Position numbers and translations under genes: made by a program. Positions 1-9,600 of a stretch of 51,107 nucleotides of DNA are shown here, in pieces. The first letter of the stretch is position 1, and every line of letters begins with the position of its first letter. The notes under the pieces are model-generated. The model was not told where the DNA came from. It did no database searches and saw nothing but the letters and a program-made list of their open reading frames with translations. Source of the DNA: Wenzhouxiangella sp. (GTDB lineage: Bacteria; Pseudomonadota; Gammaproteobacteria; Xanthomonadales; Wenzhouxiangellaceae); contig SLKT01000022.1 in the NCBI GenBank assembly GCA_007134485.1, forward strand, positions 1-51,107. The letters run 5' to 3'.

Positions 1-117
1 GAGATCCGCTCGACCTGGCTGGCGCTGTGGACCCTGGCCGTGGTTTACCTTGCCGTTGCCTGGGGTTTGACCGCTCTTCGCGCCCGATCTTCCCACGCCC
101 GCCCCACGACGGCTTGA
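1..117 (+). CDS. C-terminal end of a membrane protein (5' truncated by window edge)
   Basis: Frame 1 is open from the first base to a TGA at 115-117 and gives 38 residues. A hydrophobic stretch rich in Leu, Ala, Val and Trp (about residues 5-24) reads as a last transmembrane helix, followed by a short Arg-rich tail. This is the usual topology of an inner-membrane protein with a cytoplasmic C-terminus. The bulk of the gene lies outside the window, so no family can be named. It converges on the minus-strand hydrolase ending at 214. The roughly 100 bases between them show no clear terminator. Confidence 0.5.
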   Translation, partial: EIRSTWLALWTLAVVYLAVAWGLTALRARSSHARPTTA

Positions 118-213
118 CTCGCCAGGTCAGCGCTGGCCGAATGCAAGGGCTTGCGCTGCGCCTCGGACGCGCGAGTGCAGGCTCTCGTCGTCATTTCGCC
201 TCTTTCATATTTT

Positions 214-1275
214 TTAATCCCCAAACTCGGTGTCCATAAACCTGCGCAGAGCTTCGTCGAAGCGCTCGGGCTCGGTCAGAAAGGGTGCATGACCGGAATC
301 TTCGAAAATCAAATGCCGCTTTCCTCGCGGCGCCAGGACCTGATCAAACCACTCGGCGGCCAGTTCAACCGGGGTATTGAGATCCCGGGCTCCGGAGATC
401 AGCAGCATCGGCACCGGCATGACCGAGACTTCATTGAACAAGTCGCGGCTGCGGTAGTCGGGCCACATCGGCCCGCTGCCGCGGTTGGCGCCGTCAAGCC
501 AGCGCCGCAGATCGACCAGGCTGCACTCCGGGGCGCGAATCAGCATCAGCGCCAGGCGCCGGACCGGAACGTTCATCCCGCCGCCGTAGTCATCCAGCAT
601 CTGCATCATTTCGACATAGGCGGCATGCTCCATCAATGCTTCGGGCGTGGCGTTATCCAGCCAGCGTCGATGCTCGGCACGGCCATCGGCCTGGATCAGT
701 GGAGCCAGCCTTTTCAGCGTCACCTCGATGCCGCGTTTCGTGTTCACCTGCTGACCGACCCCGATGTAAGCGGCGTAATCCTCGGGCCAGCGCGCCACCA
801 GCCGAGCACCCAGCATCGTGCCCCAGGAATGGCCCAGCACGATGATCTGCTCCGTACCAAGGCGCTCCTGCAGGTGTCGTGTAACCTCTTGGGCCTCCTG
901 CAAAAAACGCTCAATCGTCATCGTGGCCTCGTCGAAATCCCGCAGGTTCGACTTGCCTGCGCCGCGCTGATCCCAGTGAACGACGACGAAATCGCTTTCC
1001 AGCGCTCGCGTGGTGGCATGGGCCAGCGGCATCTGGGCCGCCCCCGGCCCGCCATGCAGCCACAACAATACCGGCGCGGTGCGATCCTGCCCACGGATCA
1101 GCAACCATTGCGTCATGCCGCCAATCTCCACCGGCTGGAGCACGGCAATGGGCGCCGGGCCGGCACGAATGGCCGGTGTGCTGCCGGGCAGTGCTTTCCA
1201 GGTGATGATGAGCGCAATTCCGAGCAGCAGCAGCGCACAAACGGTCCGCACAGTCAGCATCAGCACCCGGCGCAT
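214..1275 (-). CDS. Alpha/beta hydrolase, proline-iminopeptidase-like (S33), membrane-anchored
   Basis: The 353-residue protein opens with a hydrophobic helix (about residues 5-27), so it is a membrane-anchored or exported hydrolase facing the periplasm. The oxyanion-hole motif HGGPGAAQ and the nucleophile elbow GHSWGTMLG (Ser) are both visible, with a late Asp (SGARD) and His (SGHAP) completing the triad. This pattern belongs to the S33 prolyl aminopeptidase/epoxide-hydrolase-like group. The substrate cannot be read from sequence. The ATG at 1275 has AGGAGG five bases upstream. It is the last gene of the minus-strand unit starting at 6456, 33 bp after the barrel gene, and so is probably co-transcribed with the ABC system. 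Confidence 0.8.
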   Translation of the reverse strand: MRRVLMLTVRTVCALLLLGIALIITWKALPGSTPAIRAGPAPIAVLQPVEIGGMTQWLLIRGQDRTAPVLLWLHGGPGAAQMPLAHATTRALESDFVVVHWDQRGAGKSNLRDFDEATMTIERFLQEAQEVTRHLQERLGTEQIIVLGHSWGTMLGARLVARWPEDYAAYIGVGQQVNTKRGIEVTLKRLAPLIQADGRAEHRRWLDNATPEALMEHAAYVEMMQMLDDYGGGMNVPVRRLALMLIRAPECSLVDLRRWLDGANRGSGPMWPDYRSRDLFNEVSVMPVPMLLISGARDLNTPVELAAEWFDQVLAPRGKRHLIFEDSGHAPFLTEPERFDEALRRFMDTEFGD

Positions 1276-1308
1276 GCGTCCCTCCTGGAAGCGCCTTGTC
1301 CCGAGACT

Positions 1309-2517
1309 TTAGAAATTGTAGGTCAACGACGCGGTAACCAGCGTTCCGGCATCGGAGAACACCGAGTCGCTGCCGCCGGTAAAGAATTGCCCCAGGACCC
1401 TGAAATCGACATCCTGTGTCACCGACCAGGTGAGTGAGGGGCTCAGGAAAAGTGCGCTTTCGTCGGGGTACCAGATGGCGGCCAATGAACCATCGAGTAG
1501 TGGATGAATCGGGTAGGTGAGTTGCGTGGTGGCCTGGTAGGTCGAAAAAGACGGGTTGTCGGGGGCCAGTTGCTCTTCGAGCAGCGTGAACTCGTCGAGG
1601 CCGCCGGCGCGGTTGTAGAGCACCTCGGCAACGGCAAACAGGCCGTTTTCGAACATGTAATCGATCGAGAGTGCCGTGATGAAGTTGGTGTCCCTGCCGT
1701 CTTCGCCGGAATTGATGTCGGCGTAGAACATGGTCTCGCCCTTGATCCCGGCGCCGCGCAAGTTGCCGGCCCAGCCGGCGCCGGTCGTTAATCTGTCGCG
1801 GTAGTAGCCACCGATGACCTGCACGTCGTAGCCATTGAGATCGAATGCATACAGGGCTGCGGCGACACTGTCCCTACTCTTCCTGCCCGGGCTCACCGCC
1901 ACTTCGATGCGCGAGGTGAAATCCAGATGTCGCTGAATACGGATGGCATCGGAGCCCGGCCGCTCGGGATAGTCGAAGTCGTAGACGGAGTAGATATTGA
2001 AGATGTCGTTGGGGTTGGTGATCATGTTGACCCCCCAGTTGACCCGTTGGCGACCGACACGAATATCCCAGTCGTCAATCCGCCATTCGGCATAGAGACG
2101 ATCGGGGATGTGGTGCAGCAGCCAGTTGTCGCGCTGGATCACCATCCAGGACAGATCGACGAGGCCGTCATCGGTATCGATATCCTCGACGTATTGCGGA
2201 AACTCGCGCACCAGGTCGCCGGCGAACAGCCGCGTTCGCGTCTGCCAATGGAAGGTCAGGTCGGGCGAGGCGTTCCAGCGGATATTCAAGCGGTTCTGCA
2301 GCCGGTATTCCGTGAAGTCCTGGTTGCCGATGGGCTCGGGCAGACGTGCGGAAATATATACGGGGCCGGCCTGGACGTATCCGCCGACATGCCAGTCTTC
2401 CGCAGTATGAACAGTCGACGCCAGGGCGGCGCACATGATCAGCGCCAGGACTTTGGCCGGTCGAAACGGCAGTGGAGCTACAAAGCGCCTATGTCTTGTC
2501 GGGATCCTGGATTTCAT
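1309..2517 (-). CDS. Outer-membrane beta-barrel protein of the ABC unit
   Basis: The 402-residue protein has an N-terminal signal (hydrophobic core about residues 22-37, ending near Ala-Glu-Asp). It is followed by alternating amphipathic strands rich in Tyr, Trp and Arg, and ends in Thr-Tyr-Asn-Phe. A terminal aromatic residue is the usual beta-signal for BAM insertion. A segment with Gly-Arg-Gln, Trp-Gly and Asn-Pro-Asn-Asp-Ile-Phe resembles DUF1302/alginate-export-like porins. The start overlaps the end of the ATPase gene by 29 bases with no strong Shine-Dalgarno, which points to translational coupling. A dedicated barrel inside a LolCDE/MacB-like operon suggests the outer-membrane end of a trans-envelope transport path, but the cargo is unknown. 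Confidence 0.75.
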   Translation of the reverse strand: MKSRIPTRHRRFVAPLPFRPAKVLALIMCAALASTVHTAEDWHVGGYVQAGPVYISARLPEPIGNQDFTEYRLQNRLNIRWNASPDLTFHWQTRTRLFAGDLVREFPQYVEDIDTDDGLVDLSWMVIQRDNWLLHHIPDRLYAEWRIDDWDIRVGRQRVNWGVNMITNPNDIFNIYSVYDFDYPERPGSDAIRIQRHLDFTSRIEVAVSPGRKSRDSVAAALYAFDLNGYDVQVIGGYYRDRLTTGAGWAGNLRGAGIKGETMFYADINSGEDGRDTNFITALSIDYMFENGLFAVAEVLYNRAGGLDEFTLLEEQLAPDNPSFSTYQATTQLTYPIHPLLDGSLAAIWYPDESALFLSPSLTWSVTQDVDFRVLGQFFTGGSDSVFSDAGTLVTASLTYNF

Positions 2518-3187
2518 CCTGGTCTATGGCTCCGTCCACCATGGTGACCACCCTGCGCGCACGATCAATCACTCGCTGGTCATGGGTGGAAAAGACGAAC
2601 GTGATGTTCTGTTCCCGATTCATCTTCTCCATGATATCGAGCAGGTTCATGGCGGCCTCGGTATCCAGGTTCGCGGTCGGTTCATCGGCCAGTATGAACC
2701 GCGGTTCCGAGGCCAACGCCCGGGCCACCGCAACCCGTTGTTGCTGGCCGCCCGACAATTGGGCCGGCCTGGCATCCTTGCGATCGCCCAACCCGACCTG
2801 ATCCAGCAACTTGTCGGTGCGCTTGCGGATCTCTTGCTTGTCGCGCCCCTGCAGCATCATGATGAAGGCGACATTCTCGGCGGCGGTGAATACCGGGATC
2901 AGGTTGTAGTGCTGAAAGACGAAACCGATATTTTGCAGGCGGAAGTCGATTCGCTTGCTGTCCTTCATGCTCGAGATTTCATGACCGTCGATGAAGACCT
3001 TGCCCTCGGTGGGCTTGTCCAGGCCGCCAATCATGTTCAACAGCGTGGTCTTGCCGGAACCGGAGGGGCCCCGCAGTGCGGTGAACTCCCCTTCATCGAC
3101 TTCGATGCAAACATTGTTCAGCGCATGCACCGGCACGGTATCGGGGTTGTAGACTTTGCACAGTTTTTCCGTTCGTACGATGGTCAT
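2489..3187 (-). CDS. ABC transporter ATPase, LolD/MacB family
   Basis: The 232-residue nucleotide-binding domain has all core motifs: Walker A GPSGSGKTT near residue 40, a Q-loop (VFQHYN), the signature LSGGQQQR, Walker B FILADEP, the D-loop and a switch histidine (FSTHD). Length and motif spelling match LolD/MacB/FtsE-type ATPases, which drive mechanotransmission permeases rather than substrate channels. It lies directly downstream of two FtsX-type permeases, so the likely complex is a heterodimeric permease with two copies of this ATPase at the inner membrane. The family is certain. The choice between lipoprotein, lipid or other export is inference from the LolA-like neighbour. Confidence 0.92.
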   Translation of the reverse strand: MTIVRTEKLCKVYNPDTVPVHALNNVCIEVDEGEFTALRGPSGSGKTTLLNMIGGLDKPTEGKVFIDGHEISSMKDSKRIDFRLQNIGFVFQHYNLIPVFTAAENVAFIMMLQGRDKQEIRKRTDKLLDQVGLGDRKDARPAQLSGGQQQRVAVARALASEPRFILADEPTANLDTEAAMNLLDIMEKMNREQNITFVFSTHDQRVIDRARRVVTMVDGAIDQDEIQDPDKT

Positions 3188-3220
3188 GTCACTCGATGCT
3201 CTTGGTACGGATTCCGGTCA

Positions 3221-4441
3221 TCAGGCATCTCTTGCGGCCTCCAGCGGGTTGATGCGGATCCCCTTGAAAGCCGGATACAGAGAGGCCAGCAAGGTGATCA
3301 TCACCACCACGGCGAGTATGGTGATGTATTCAGCGACCGACAGTGTCGGGTAGATGATGTGATCAAAGCCGATCTGGGCCGCGCCCTCGGCGAACATTTC
3401 CAGGTTAAGGCCCCTGTCGCTGAAATATTGGATGCTCAGCGTGGCCAGGATCATGCCGGCTGCCGCGCCGGCAATGGTCAATATGCCGGCCTCCAGCATG
3501 ATCATGCCGAACACCCGGCGACGACTCATGCCAATGGACAACAGCATGCCGATCTCGCGCATGCGCTCAAAAAGCGCCATCAGCATGGTATTTAGAATGC
3601 CGAAGGCCAATGCCAGCATGATGATCAGGGTAATCAGCACCACCATCACACCGCCCAGTTCGACGAGCATGCTGAGCTCGGGTGAGAGCTGTCGCCAGGT
3701 CTGGGCGCGGATGCCGGAAAACTCGCTATTGAGTGCGTCCACCACCTCCGCGGCCCGCGTCTCGTCGGTGAGCATGATGCCGATCTCGTGGTGGACCGGG
3801 GTGTCGCTGAGCAGAGCATTGAGTTCATCGGCACGGACGAACACGTTACGTTCGTCGTAATCGGTCGATGCCGATCGAAACAGGCCGACGATATTGAACG
3901 AGGCCGAGGTCAGTTCGTTGTCGACATCCTCGAAGGTGAGCACGACACGGTTGCCCAGTTCCATGTTGTGCTCGTCGGCCAGCCGCTCGCCGATAACGAT
4001 CGCATTGCGGATATCCGAGTCCAGGTACTCTCCCGCGACCAGGTTGTCGTGAAAGTTGGTGGTGCGTGTTTCCGAGGGCATGTCGATGCCGCGGATGCGC
4101 ACCCCCGAGGTCTTGATGGGTGACTGCAGCATGCCGTCGGTAATGGTCCTGGAGGTGAACGACACCACGCGTTCGTCGTTTTCCAGCCATTCGACGATCT
4201 CGGCATGGTCGGGAATGTAGAGCCACGAGTAGCCCTCGGCCTGGAATTCGGGATGATGGACCTGGGCGTGGGTGATCTCGCTTTCAATCAGGTAGTCGAT
4301 GCGTTGTTGCATCAGGCCATTGACCAGGCCGACGGTGACCACGCCCGCCCACAAGCCGGCGATGACGGCAGCCAGCAGCACACTGCTTCTTGCCGGGTGC
4401 CTCCAGATATTTCTCCAGGAGAGTGTGAGCAGGGTTTTCAT
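3221..4441 (-). CDS. FtsX/MacB-type ABC permease (second subunit)
   Basis: The 406-residue permease has one N-terminal transmembrane helix (about 18-40), a large periplasmic domain (about 45-265, MacB_PCD type) and three C-terminal helices with the FtsX domain (about 270-395). The N-terminus (MKTLLTLSWRNIWRHPAR) is nearly the same as that of the neighbouring permease (MNTFLKLAWRNIWRNKRR). The pair is therefore an ancient duplication acting as a heterodimer, as LolC and LolE do. The region before the C-terminal helices holds a MALFERMREIGMLLSIGMSR motif typical of this family. Only 13 bp separate it from the upstream permease and 33 bp from the ATPase. Confidence 0.88.
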   Translation of the reverse strand: MKTLLTLSWRNIWRHPARSSVLLAAVIAGLWAGVVTVGLVNGLMQQRIDYLIESEITHAQVHHPEFQAEGYSWLYIPDHAEIVEWLENDERVVSFTSRTITDGMLQSPIKTSGVRIRGIDMPSETRTTNFHDNLVAGEYLDSDIRNAIVIGERLADEHNMELGNRVVLTFEDVDNELTSASFNIVGLFRSASTDYDERNVFVRADELNALLSDTPVHHEIGIMLTDETRAAEVVDALNSEFSGIRAQTWRQLSPELSMLVELGGVMVVLITLIIMLALAFGILNTMLMALFERMREIGMLLSIGMSRRRVFGMIMLEAGILTIAGAAAGMILATLSIQYFSDRGLNLEMFAEGAAQIGFDHIIYPTLSVAEYITILAVVVMITLLASLYPAFKGIRINPLEAARDA

Positions 4442-4454
4442 CGCCTCCTGTCTC

Positions 4455-5675
4455 CTATGAGCGGGCCGCTTCGAGTATATTCAGCCTCAGAATCTTGACC
4501 AGCGGAAACAGAAAGACAATGAGGGCAATCACAAAGACATACAGCCCCTGAACGAAAAACTGGTCCGGGGCGAAAGACATCGGGATGACCGGATCGAAAC
4601 CCATGTCGATGACCGCCTGGGCGGCCTCGCCCGACAGCGCGATCGGGTCGACCAGCTTGAGCAGCACCCAGGACAGGAGGATGCCGGAGGCCACCGCCAT
4701 GATGCTGATGATCAGCGTCTCGATGAACAGCACCAACGACAGGCTGCCGCGTTTCATGCCCACCGACAGCAACACACCGAATTCGCGAAGGCGCTCCATG
4801 GTCATGGTCAGCACGGTACCGAAAAAGCCCAGGCCAATGACCACGTACAGAACCAGCGTCAGCAGCCTGGGAACGGCCAGATCCATCTCCATCAACTCCA
4901 GCAGCTCGGGCATGAGCTCCGGCCAGGTGAACACCACCAACTCACCATCTTCCAGCGTGCTGCGCAGGGATGCGGCTACCGCATCAGTCTGGCGCGCCTG
5001 TTGCACCGAAATCAGCAGGCCGGTGATGTGCTCCTCGGCAGACAGCAGTTCCTGGGCGGTTCCCAGCGGCAGGTAGACGGCCGAGTTGTTCATGTCGTGG
5101 ATGGGGTGTTCCAGCAGGCCGGTGATTTCGAACAGGCCGCTGGCCGACATGCCGAAGCGGCCCTGGCCGATGAGCGCCAGGGTATCGCCCACGTCCAGTT
5201 GCAGCCGATCGGCCAGGCCCTTGCCCATCACGGCCGTGTATTCATTGCTTTCGACAAAGCGCCCTTCTGCCAGGTAATTGTCGATCTGGTTGAACGCCTG
5301 CTCCTTTTCCGGATCGACGCCGAACACGACCGAACCACGCGTGGACACGTCGTTGGCGGCCAGCATGAAGGTTTCCAGTCGGGGAACGACGCGCTCGATG
5401 CGCGTATCGGCGCTCAGCACTGTTTCCCCTAGCGCATCATCGTAGTGAAAAGCGTTGTCCAGCGAGGCTTCTCTGTCATAACGGTAGTCCTGCACCTGCA
5501 GGTAGCCGGTGGAAAAGCTCACCATGCGGTCGATCATGACCTCATAGCTGCCCCGGTTCATGGACTGCATGACAATGGCCGCGAGCACCGCGAACACGAT
5601 AGCGGAGATGGTAATCATCGTGCGCCGCTTGTTGCGCCAGATGTTACGCCAGGCGAGTTTCAGGAACGTGTTCAT
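4455..5675 (-). CDS. FtsX/MacB-type ABC permease (first subunit)
   Basis: The 406-residue protein has the MacB-permease layout: an N-terminal helix (about 19-40), a periplasmic domain to about residue 265, then three helices with the FtsX-domain motif MTMERLREFGVLLSVGMKRG and a C-terminal cytoplasmic tail. It is the same length as, and clearly paralogous to, the permease that follows. It sits 10 bp downstream of the LolA-like gene. In LolCDE systems one permease binds the carrier and the other the lipoprotein. Which role this one plays cannot be decided from sequence alone. Confidence 0.88.
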   Translation of the reverse strand: MNTFLKLAWRNIWRNKRRTMITISAIVFAVLAAIVMQSMNRGSYEVMIDRMVSFSTGYLQVQDYRYDREASLDNAFHYDDALGETVLSADTRIERVVPRLETFMLAANDVSTRGSVVFGVDPEKEQAFNQIDNYLAEGRFVESNEYTAVMGKGLADRLQLDVGDTLALIGQGRFGMSASGLFEITGLLEHPIHDMNNSAVYLPLGTAQELLSAEEHITGLLISVQQARQTDAVAASLRSTLEDGELVVFTWPELMPELLELMEMDLAVPRLLTLVLYVVIGLGFFGTVLTMTMERLREFGVLLSVGMKRGSLSLVLFIETLIISIMAVASGILLSWVLLKLVDPIALSGEAAQAVIDMGFDPVIPMSFAPDQFFVQGLYVFVIALIVFLFPLVKILRLNILEAARS

Positions 5676-5685
5676 GTGAACGGAA

Positions 5686-6456
5686 TCAGCGAAGCCGCTG
5701 CATGTTGGCCCGGGAGAAGAAGCCTTCGTCGAGATCGACGTCGAACTCGATTTCCTGGTAAGTCAGGATGGTTCGTTCATCTTCCTTGTCGGCCGGAATC
5801 ACGGTAATGCGGGTCGGAACCCGGCGATCTCCGAACTGCTCGATCTCGTCCAGCTTCATCGTATTGACCAGACGATCGCGCTGGTCGTAGTTTTCGATGC
5901 GAAGCTGCGTGTACTCATCCACGGCAATCCACAACTTGACCTTGCCCCAGACAATCGGCGTATCCGGCCTGGGGATCATCTCGATGACATAGGCATCGAG
6001 TCCTTCATATTCCTCGATATGCAGCAGTTCGTGCTCGTAGTCGGTGACCGGGTCCGAGTCGCGTACCAGGTCATCGTTGGTAAAATCCGACCCCATCCAC
6101 GATTGCGCCATCATCGACGATGGCAGCCGCGTGGTGCGATCGATGCGGGGATCGTAGTTCCAGATGTCGCTCCCGCGCATCAGAAAGGCCGTACCTTCGT
6201 CCCGGGCCGGCGCGGTGATGAGAATCAGTGAATGGTCGCGCCCCAGGAGCCAGGAGCGCAGTGATACCTCCCTCTCATAGCGCGGGCGAACGATCTGCAT
6301 GGTCATTTCGGCATACTGCGAATCGCCGCGCATGACCGACTCCATCCGGTCGATGATCTCGGCCGGATCCTGGCCGTGCCCGGCATGAGCAGACAGCGTC
6401 AGACTTGCAGCCAGGGCAAACAGCACAAGTTTTGTGGAGACGAAGTCGAGTCGCAT
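5686..6456 (-). CDS. LolA-like periplasmic lipoprotein-sorting/lipid carrier protein
   Basis: The 256-residue protein has a clear signal peptide (MRLDFVSTKLVLFALAAS, then cleavage after Ala-His-Ala). It continues as the LolA_like family (pfam17131 type, 'outer membrane lipoprotein-sorting protein'), with the characteristic central stretch around MAQSWMGSDFTNDDLVRDS. Members are predicted to have the half-open beta-barrel fold of LolA/LolB, which shields acyl chains in the periplasm. The start is taken as ATG 6456 because the signal peptide begins there. A TTG 12 codons upstream would only add polar residues. It is the first gene of the six-gene unit, which makes an envelope-lipid or lipoprotein export role plausible. 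Confidence 0.82.
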   Translation of the reverse strand: MRLDFVSTKLVLFALAASLTLSAHAGHGQDPAEIIDRMESVMRGDSQYAEMTMQIVRPRYEREVSLRSWLLGRDHSLILITAPARDEGTAFLMRGSDIWNYDPRIDRTTRLPSSMMAQSWMGSDFTNDDLVRDSDPVTDYEHELLHIEEYEGLDAYVIEMIPRPDTPIVWGKVKLWIAVDEYTQLRIENYDQRDRLVNTMKLDEIEQFGDRRVPTRITVIPADKEDERTILTYQEIEFDVDLDEGFFSRANMQRLR

Positions 6457-6602
6457 GGTACGGCCTGTCGTTCGATTACGGGCCTGCCGCAATCTGGGGC
6501 GGCAGTGTTATCGAGCCTGACCTTCTGCTTCAGGTTGGCTCCTCATCGCGTGTGATGGTAGCCAGCTCAGCCACAGTGTCGAGTTTTTGAGCCTGGCACG
6601 CA

Positions 6603-6616
6603 TTGACCTGGGTCAA
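6603..6616. promoter_or_regulatory. Perfect palindrome TTGACCTGGGTCAA upstream of the LolA-like operon
   Basis: This is a 14-bp inverted repeat with 6-bp arms and a 2-bp centre, 147 bp upstream of the first gene of the ABC unit. In 5-4-5 form it reads TTGAC-N4-GTCAA, one base per half-site away from the FNR/CRP-family consensus TTGAT-N4-ATCAA. It could be an operator for a CRP/FNR-type or TetR-type regulator. No flanking promoter hexamers are convincing. Confidence 0.3.
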
Positions 6617-6651
6617 AACCCTTTTAGTCGAAATGGCAGATTCGGAATCAA

Positions 6652-9600
6652 TCACTCCTTGAAATGATCGTGAAAGATCACATCCAGCATGCCGTGCAAT
6701 TCGACCTGGTCGGGGCTATCCGGGGTGTTGGAGGGTATGTTCAGTTGTGCCTCGAATACGCCCTCGGCATCGGCCAGGAATTGGATTTCGATACTGCAGG
6801 ACTCATCAGTCGGCAGGGTTGCCTGGCTGCAATCGTCGGAGAGAACATCAAACTGTCCGGCATCCGATCCATCGATTGTCAACTCGCCCAGCTCCAGGTC
6901 GGCCTGACCGGTGCTGGTGATTTCCACCGACTCAGGTGACGGCATCTGTCCGACTTCATCAGCGAAAAATGTCAGTGCGTCGGTTGAAAGACTCAGGGCC
7001 GCATCAAGTTGGCAATCAACCTCGATATCGTCGATGTCGGCTCCGTCAATGGCGCCGTCGCCGTCAATGACGCTGCAGGTTTGGGCCGGATCTTCTGGCT
7101 GAAACATGACGGTGACGTTGTAGCTTGACAAGTCCTCGAGCGCGGTCGGGAAGGTGAAGTCACCATCTTCGGTCTGCACCAGGCTCTCATCACCATTGAT
7201 ATCCAGCACGACAAGCCCCCCGGCAAGGCCCGACAAGGTTCCGCCGACATGGAACTGATCGACGACACACTGGACTTCGACGGTATCGACAGGAGCGCCG
7301 GACAGCGTGCCACTGGCGCCATTGACCGTACAGGTCTGGCTCGGATTACTTGGCTCGGTCAGGACTGTTACATGGTAGTCACTGCCATCGTCCTGAGCAC
7401 TGAAGGTAAAACTGCCGCCATCGGTGGTCACCGTCTGGTCATCACCACCATTGTTCTGCAAGACCACCTGGTCGCCTTCCAGTCCGTGGACGACACCGCT
7501 GACCGTGAACTGTTCGGTAACGCAGTCGACCTCCACGTCGGTGACATCACTGGCGGCAAGCGTCCCTGAGCCATTGGACACATCGCAGGTCTGGCTTGGA
7601 TAGCTCGGATGCACAAACACCGTCACGTCGTAGTCCTGTTCATCTTCGATGGCCGTGGGAAACGTGAACGACCCGTCGCTGACCAGCATGAGGCTGTCTG
7701 CCTGGTTGTTCTGAATCACCACGAATTCGCCCGCCAGGCCGGAGAGCGTGCCGCCGATGGTGAAGGTGTCGGTGGTGCAATGAACCTCGACATCGGTCAC
7801 ATTTTCGCCGGCCAGCGTGCCTTCACCGTTGTCCACACTGCAGGTCTGGCTCGGGCCCACTGGATCAGTCAGCACGGTCACTACGTATTGCGTGCCATCA
7901 TCCTGCGGACTGAAGGTAAAACTACCGCCATCGACCGTGACCATCTGGTCGTCGGCATCATTGTTCTGAACAACAACCTGATCGCCCAGCAGTCCGTGAA
8001 CGGTGCCGCTGACGGTGTACTGGTCAGTCACACAGACGACCTCGACATCATCGACATCCTCACCATCAATGAACCCGGCTGCATTGTTGACGGTACAGGT
8101 CTGGTCCGGGCCAACGGGCTGGTTCTCGACAGTGACTTCGTAGGCGCTGCCATCGACCAGCGATGTTGGAAAGACGAACGGACCATCGTCACTGACGATC
8201 AGGTTGTCACCTTCATTGTTGAGCAGTTCGACGCTGTTGTTTTCGGCCAGGTCGATAACTTCCCCGCCTACCGTGTAGGCTGCGGCATGGACATAGACCA
8301 CGCCCGCGGCACTCATCTCGCCCTCATCCTTGAACGGCGATCCGGCAACGCTCGTCAGGCCAGATAGGGCCACATCGGCGCCAAACTCGGCACCGGACTC
8401 GATATCCGAACTGCCATTATCCTCGGCGGTCAGCTTGGCGGCCACATTCCAGTCATTGCCGTCCCACTCGAACAGGTAGGCCGCGCCGGCATTGTTCAGG
8501 CCATCCTCGGTGTTTCGGTGAGCAGCGATCATCGCCAGGCCATCTGAGACCGCGACGGATTCTCCAAATCGGGCGTTCTGCTCAATCTCCGAGCCCTGAA
8601 AGTCCCCCGCGGTCACCTTGGCCTCGGGAATCCAGTCGCCATTGTCGAAGCGAAACAGGTAGACCGCCCCGGCGCTGCTGACACTATCCTCGTCCTTTCG
8701 AGGCGCACCGATCAGGGCCACCTGCTCATCCAGGCTGACATCGGCGCCGAACCAGGCACTTTCCTCCAGGTCCGACGATCCATTGTCCTCGGCCGTCAGC
8801 ATGGTCTCGAATGTCCAGTCACCGTCATCGAGCACGTAAACATACGCCGCACCCGCGTCGCTGGCGTCACTGAAGTCACGTCGATTCGCACCGATCAGCA
8901 CACGGTCACCGGACACGGAAACCGATTCTCCGAACTGGGCAAATGCCTGAAGATCCGCACCATCATCGTCTTCAGCCGTCAGTTTTGCTTCGAAGCTCCA
9001 GTTACCGCCGTCACGACGATAAAGGTAGACGGCGCCGGCATTGGACAGCCCGCCTTCGGTTTTCCTCGGGGTACCGATCACGGCCAGGTCCCCCTGGAGG
9101 CTGACCGAGTAACCGAAGTGCGCACGGGCTTCGATATCCGATCCATTTTCGTCTTCTGCGTTCAGCCGGGCCTCGAAGTCCCAGGAACTGCCGTTTCGGC
9201 GGTAGACGTAAACCGCGCCGCTATCCGGGGTGCCCAGGTCCTTATCGGGCGCACCGATCAGTACCGTATCCCCATGGACGCTGACGGCGCTGCCGAACTC
9301 GTCTCCCGAAGCAGCATCCGGACTGCCGAGATGCTCGGCCGTCAGCCGGTCTGCAAATGACCACTGGCCGTTATCGCGCTGATAGACATAGGCGGCCCCG
9401 GCATTGAAAAGGGTGCTTGGAACGGAAAGATTGTAGTGGCGTGCACCCACCACGATGATGTCTTCATGCACGTCAACGGCCTCACCGAACCGGGACTGGC
9501 TCTGCAGGTCGTCGACTTCAGGACTGGTCTGGGCGATCAATCGCCCCTGCAAATGCTCAGGGGTCTGGGCAGCCACCAGGGAGACCTCCGGCATGAGGAT

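Noticed and set aside
151-1437. 428-codon open frame on the + strand across the first hydrolase gene
   Set aside because: It is antisense to a gene with clear catalytic motifs, starts at TTG, and has low-complexity composition typical of a shadow frame.
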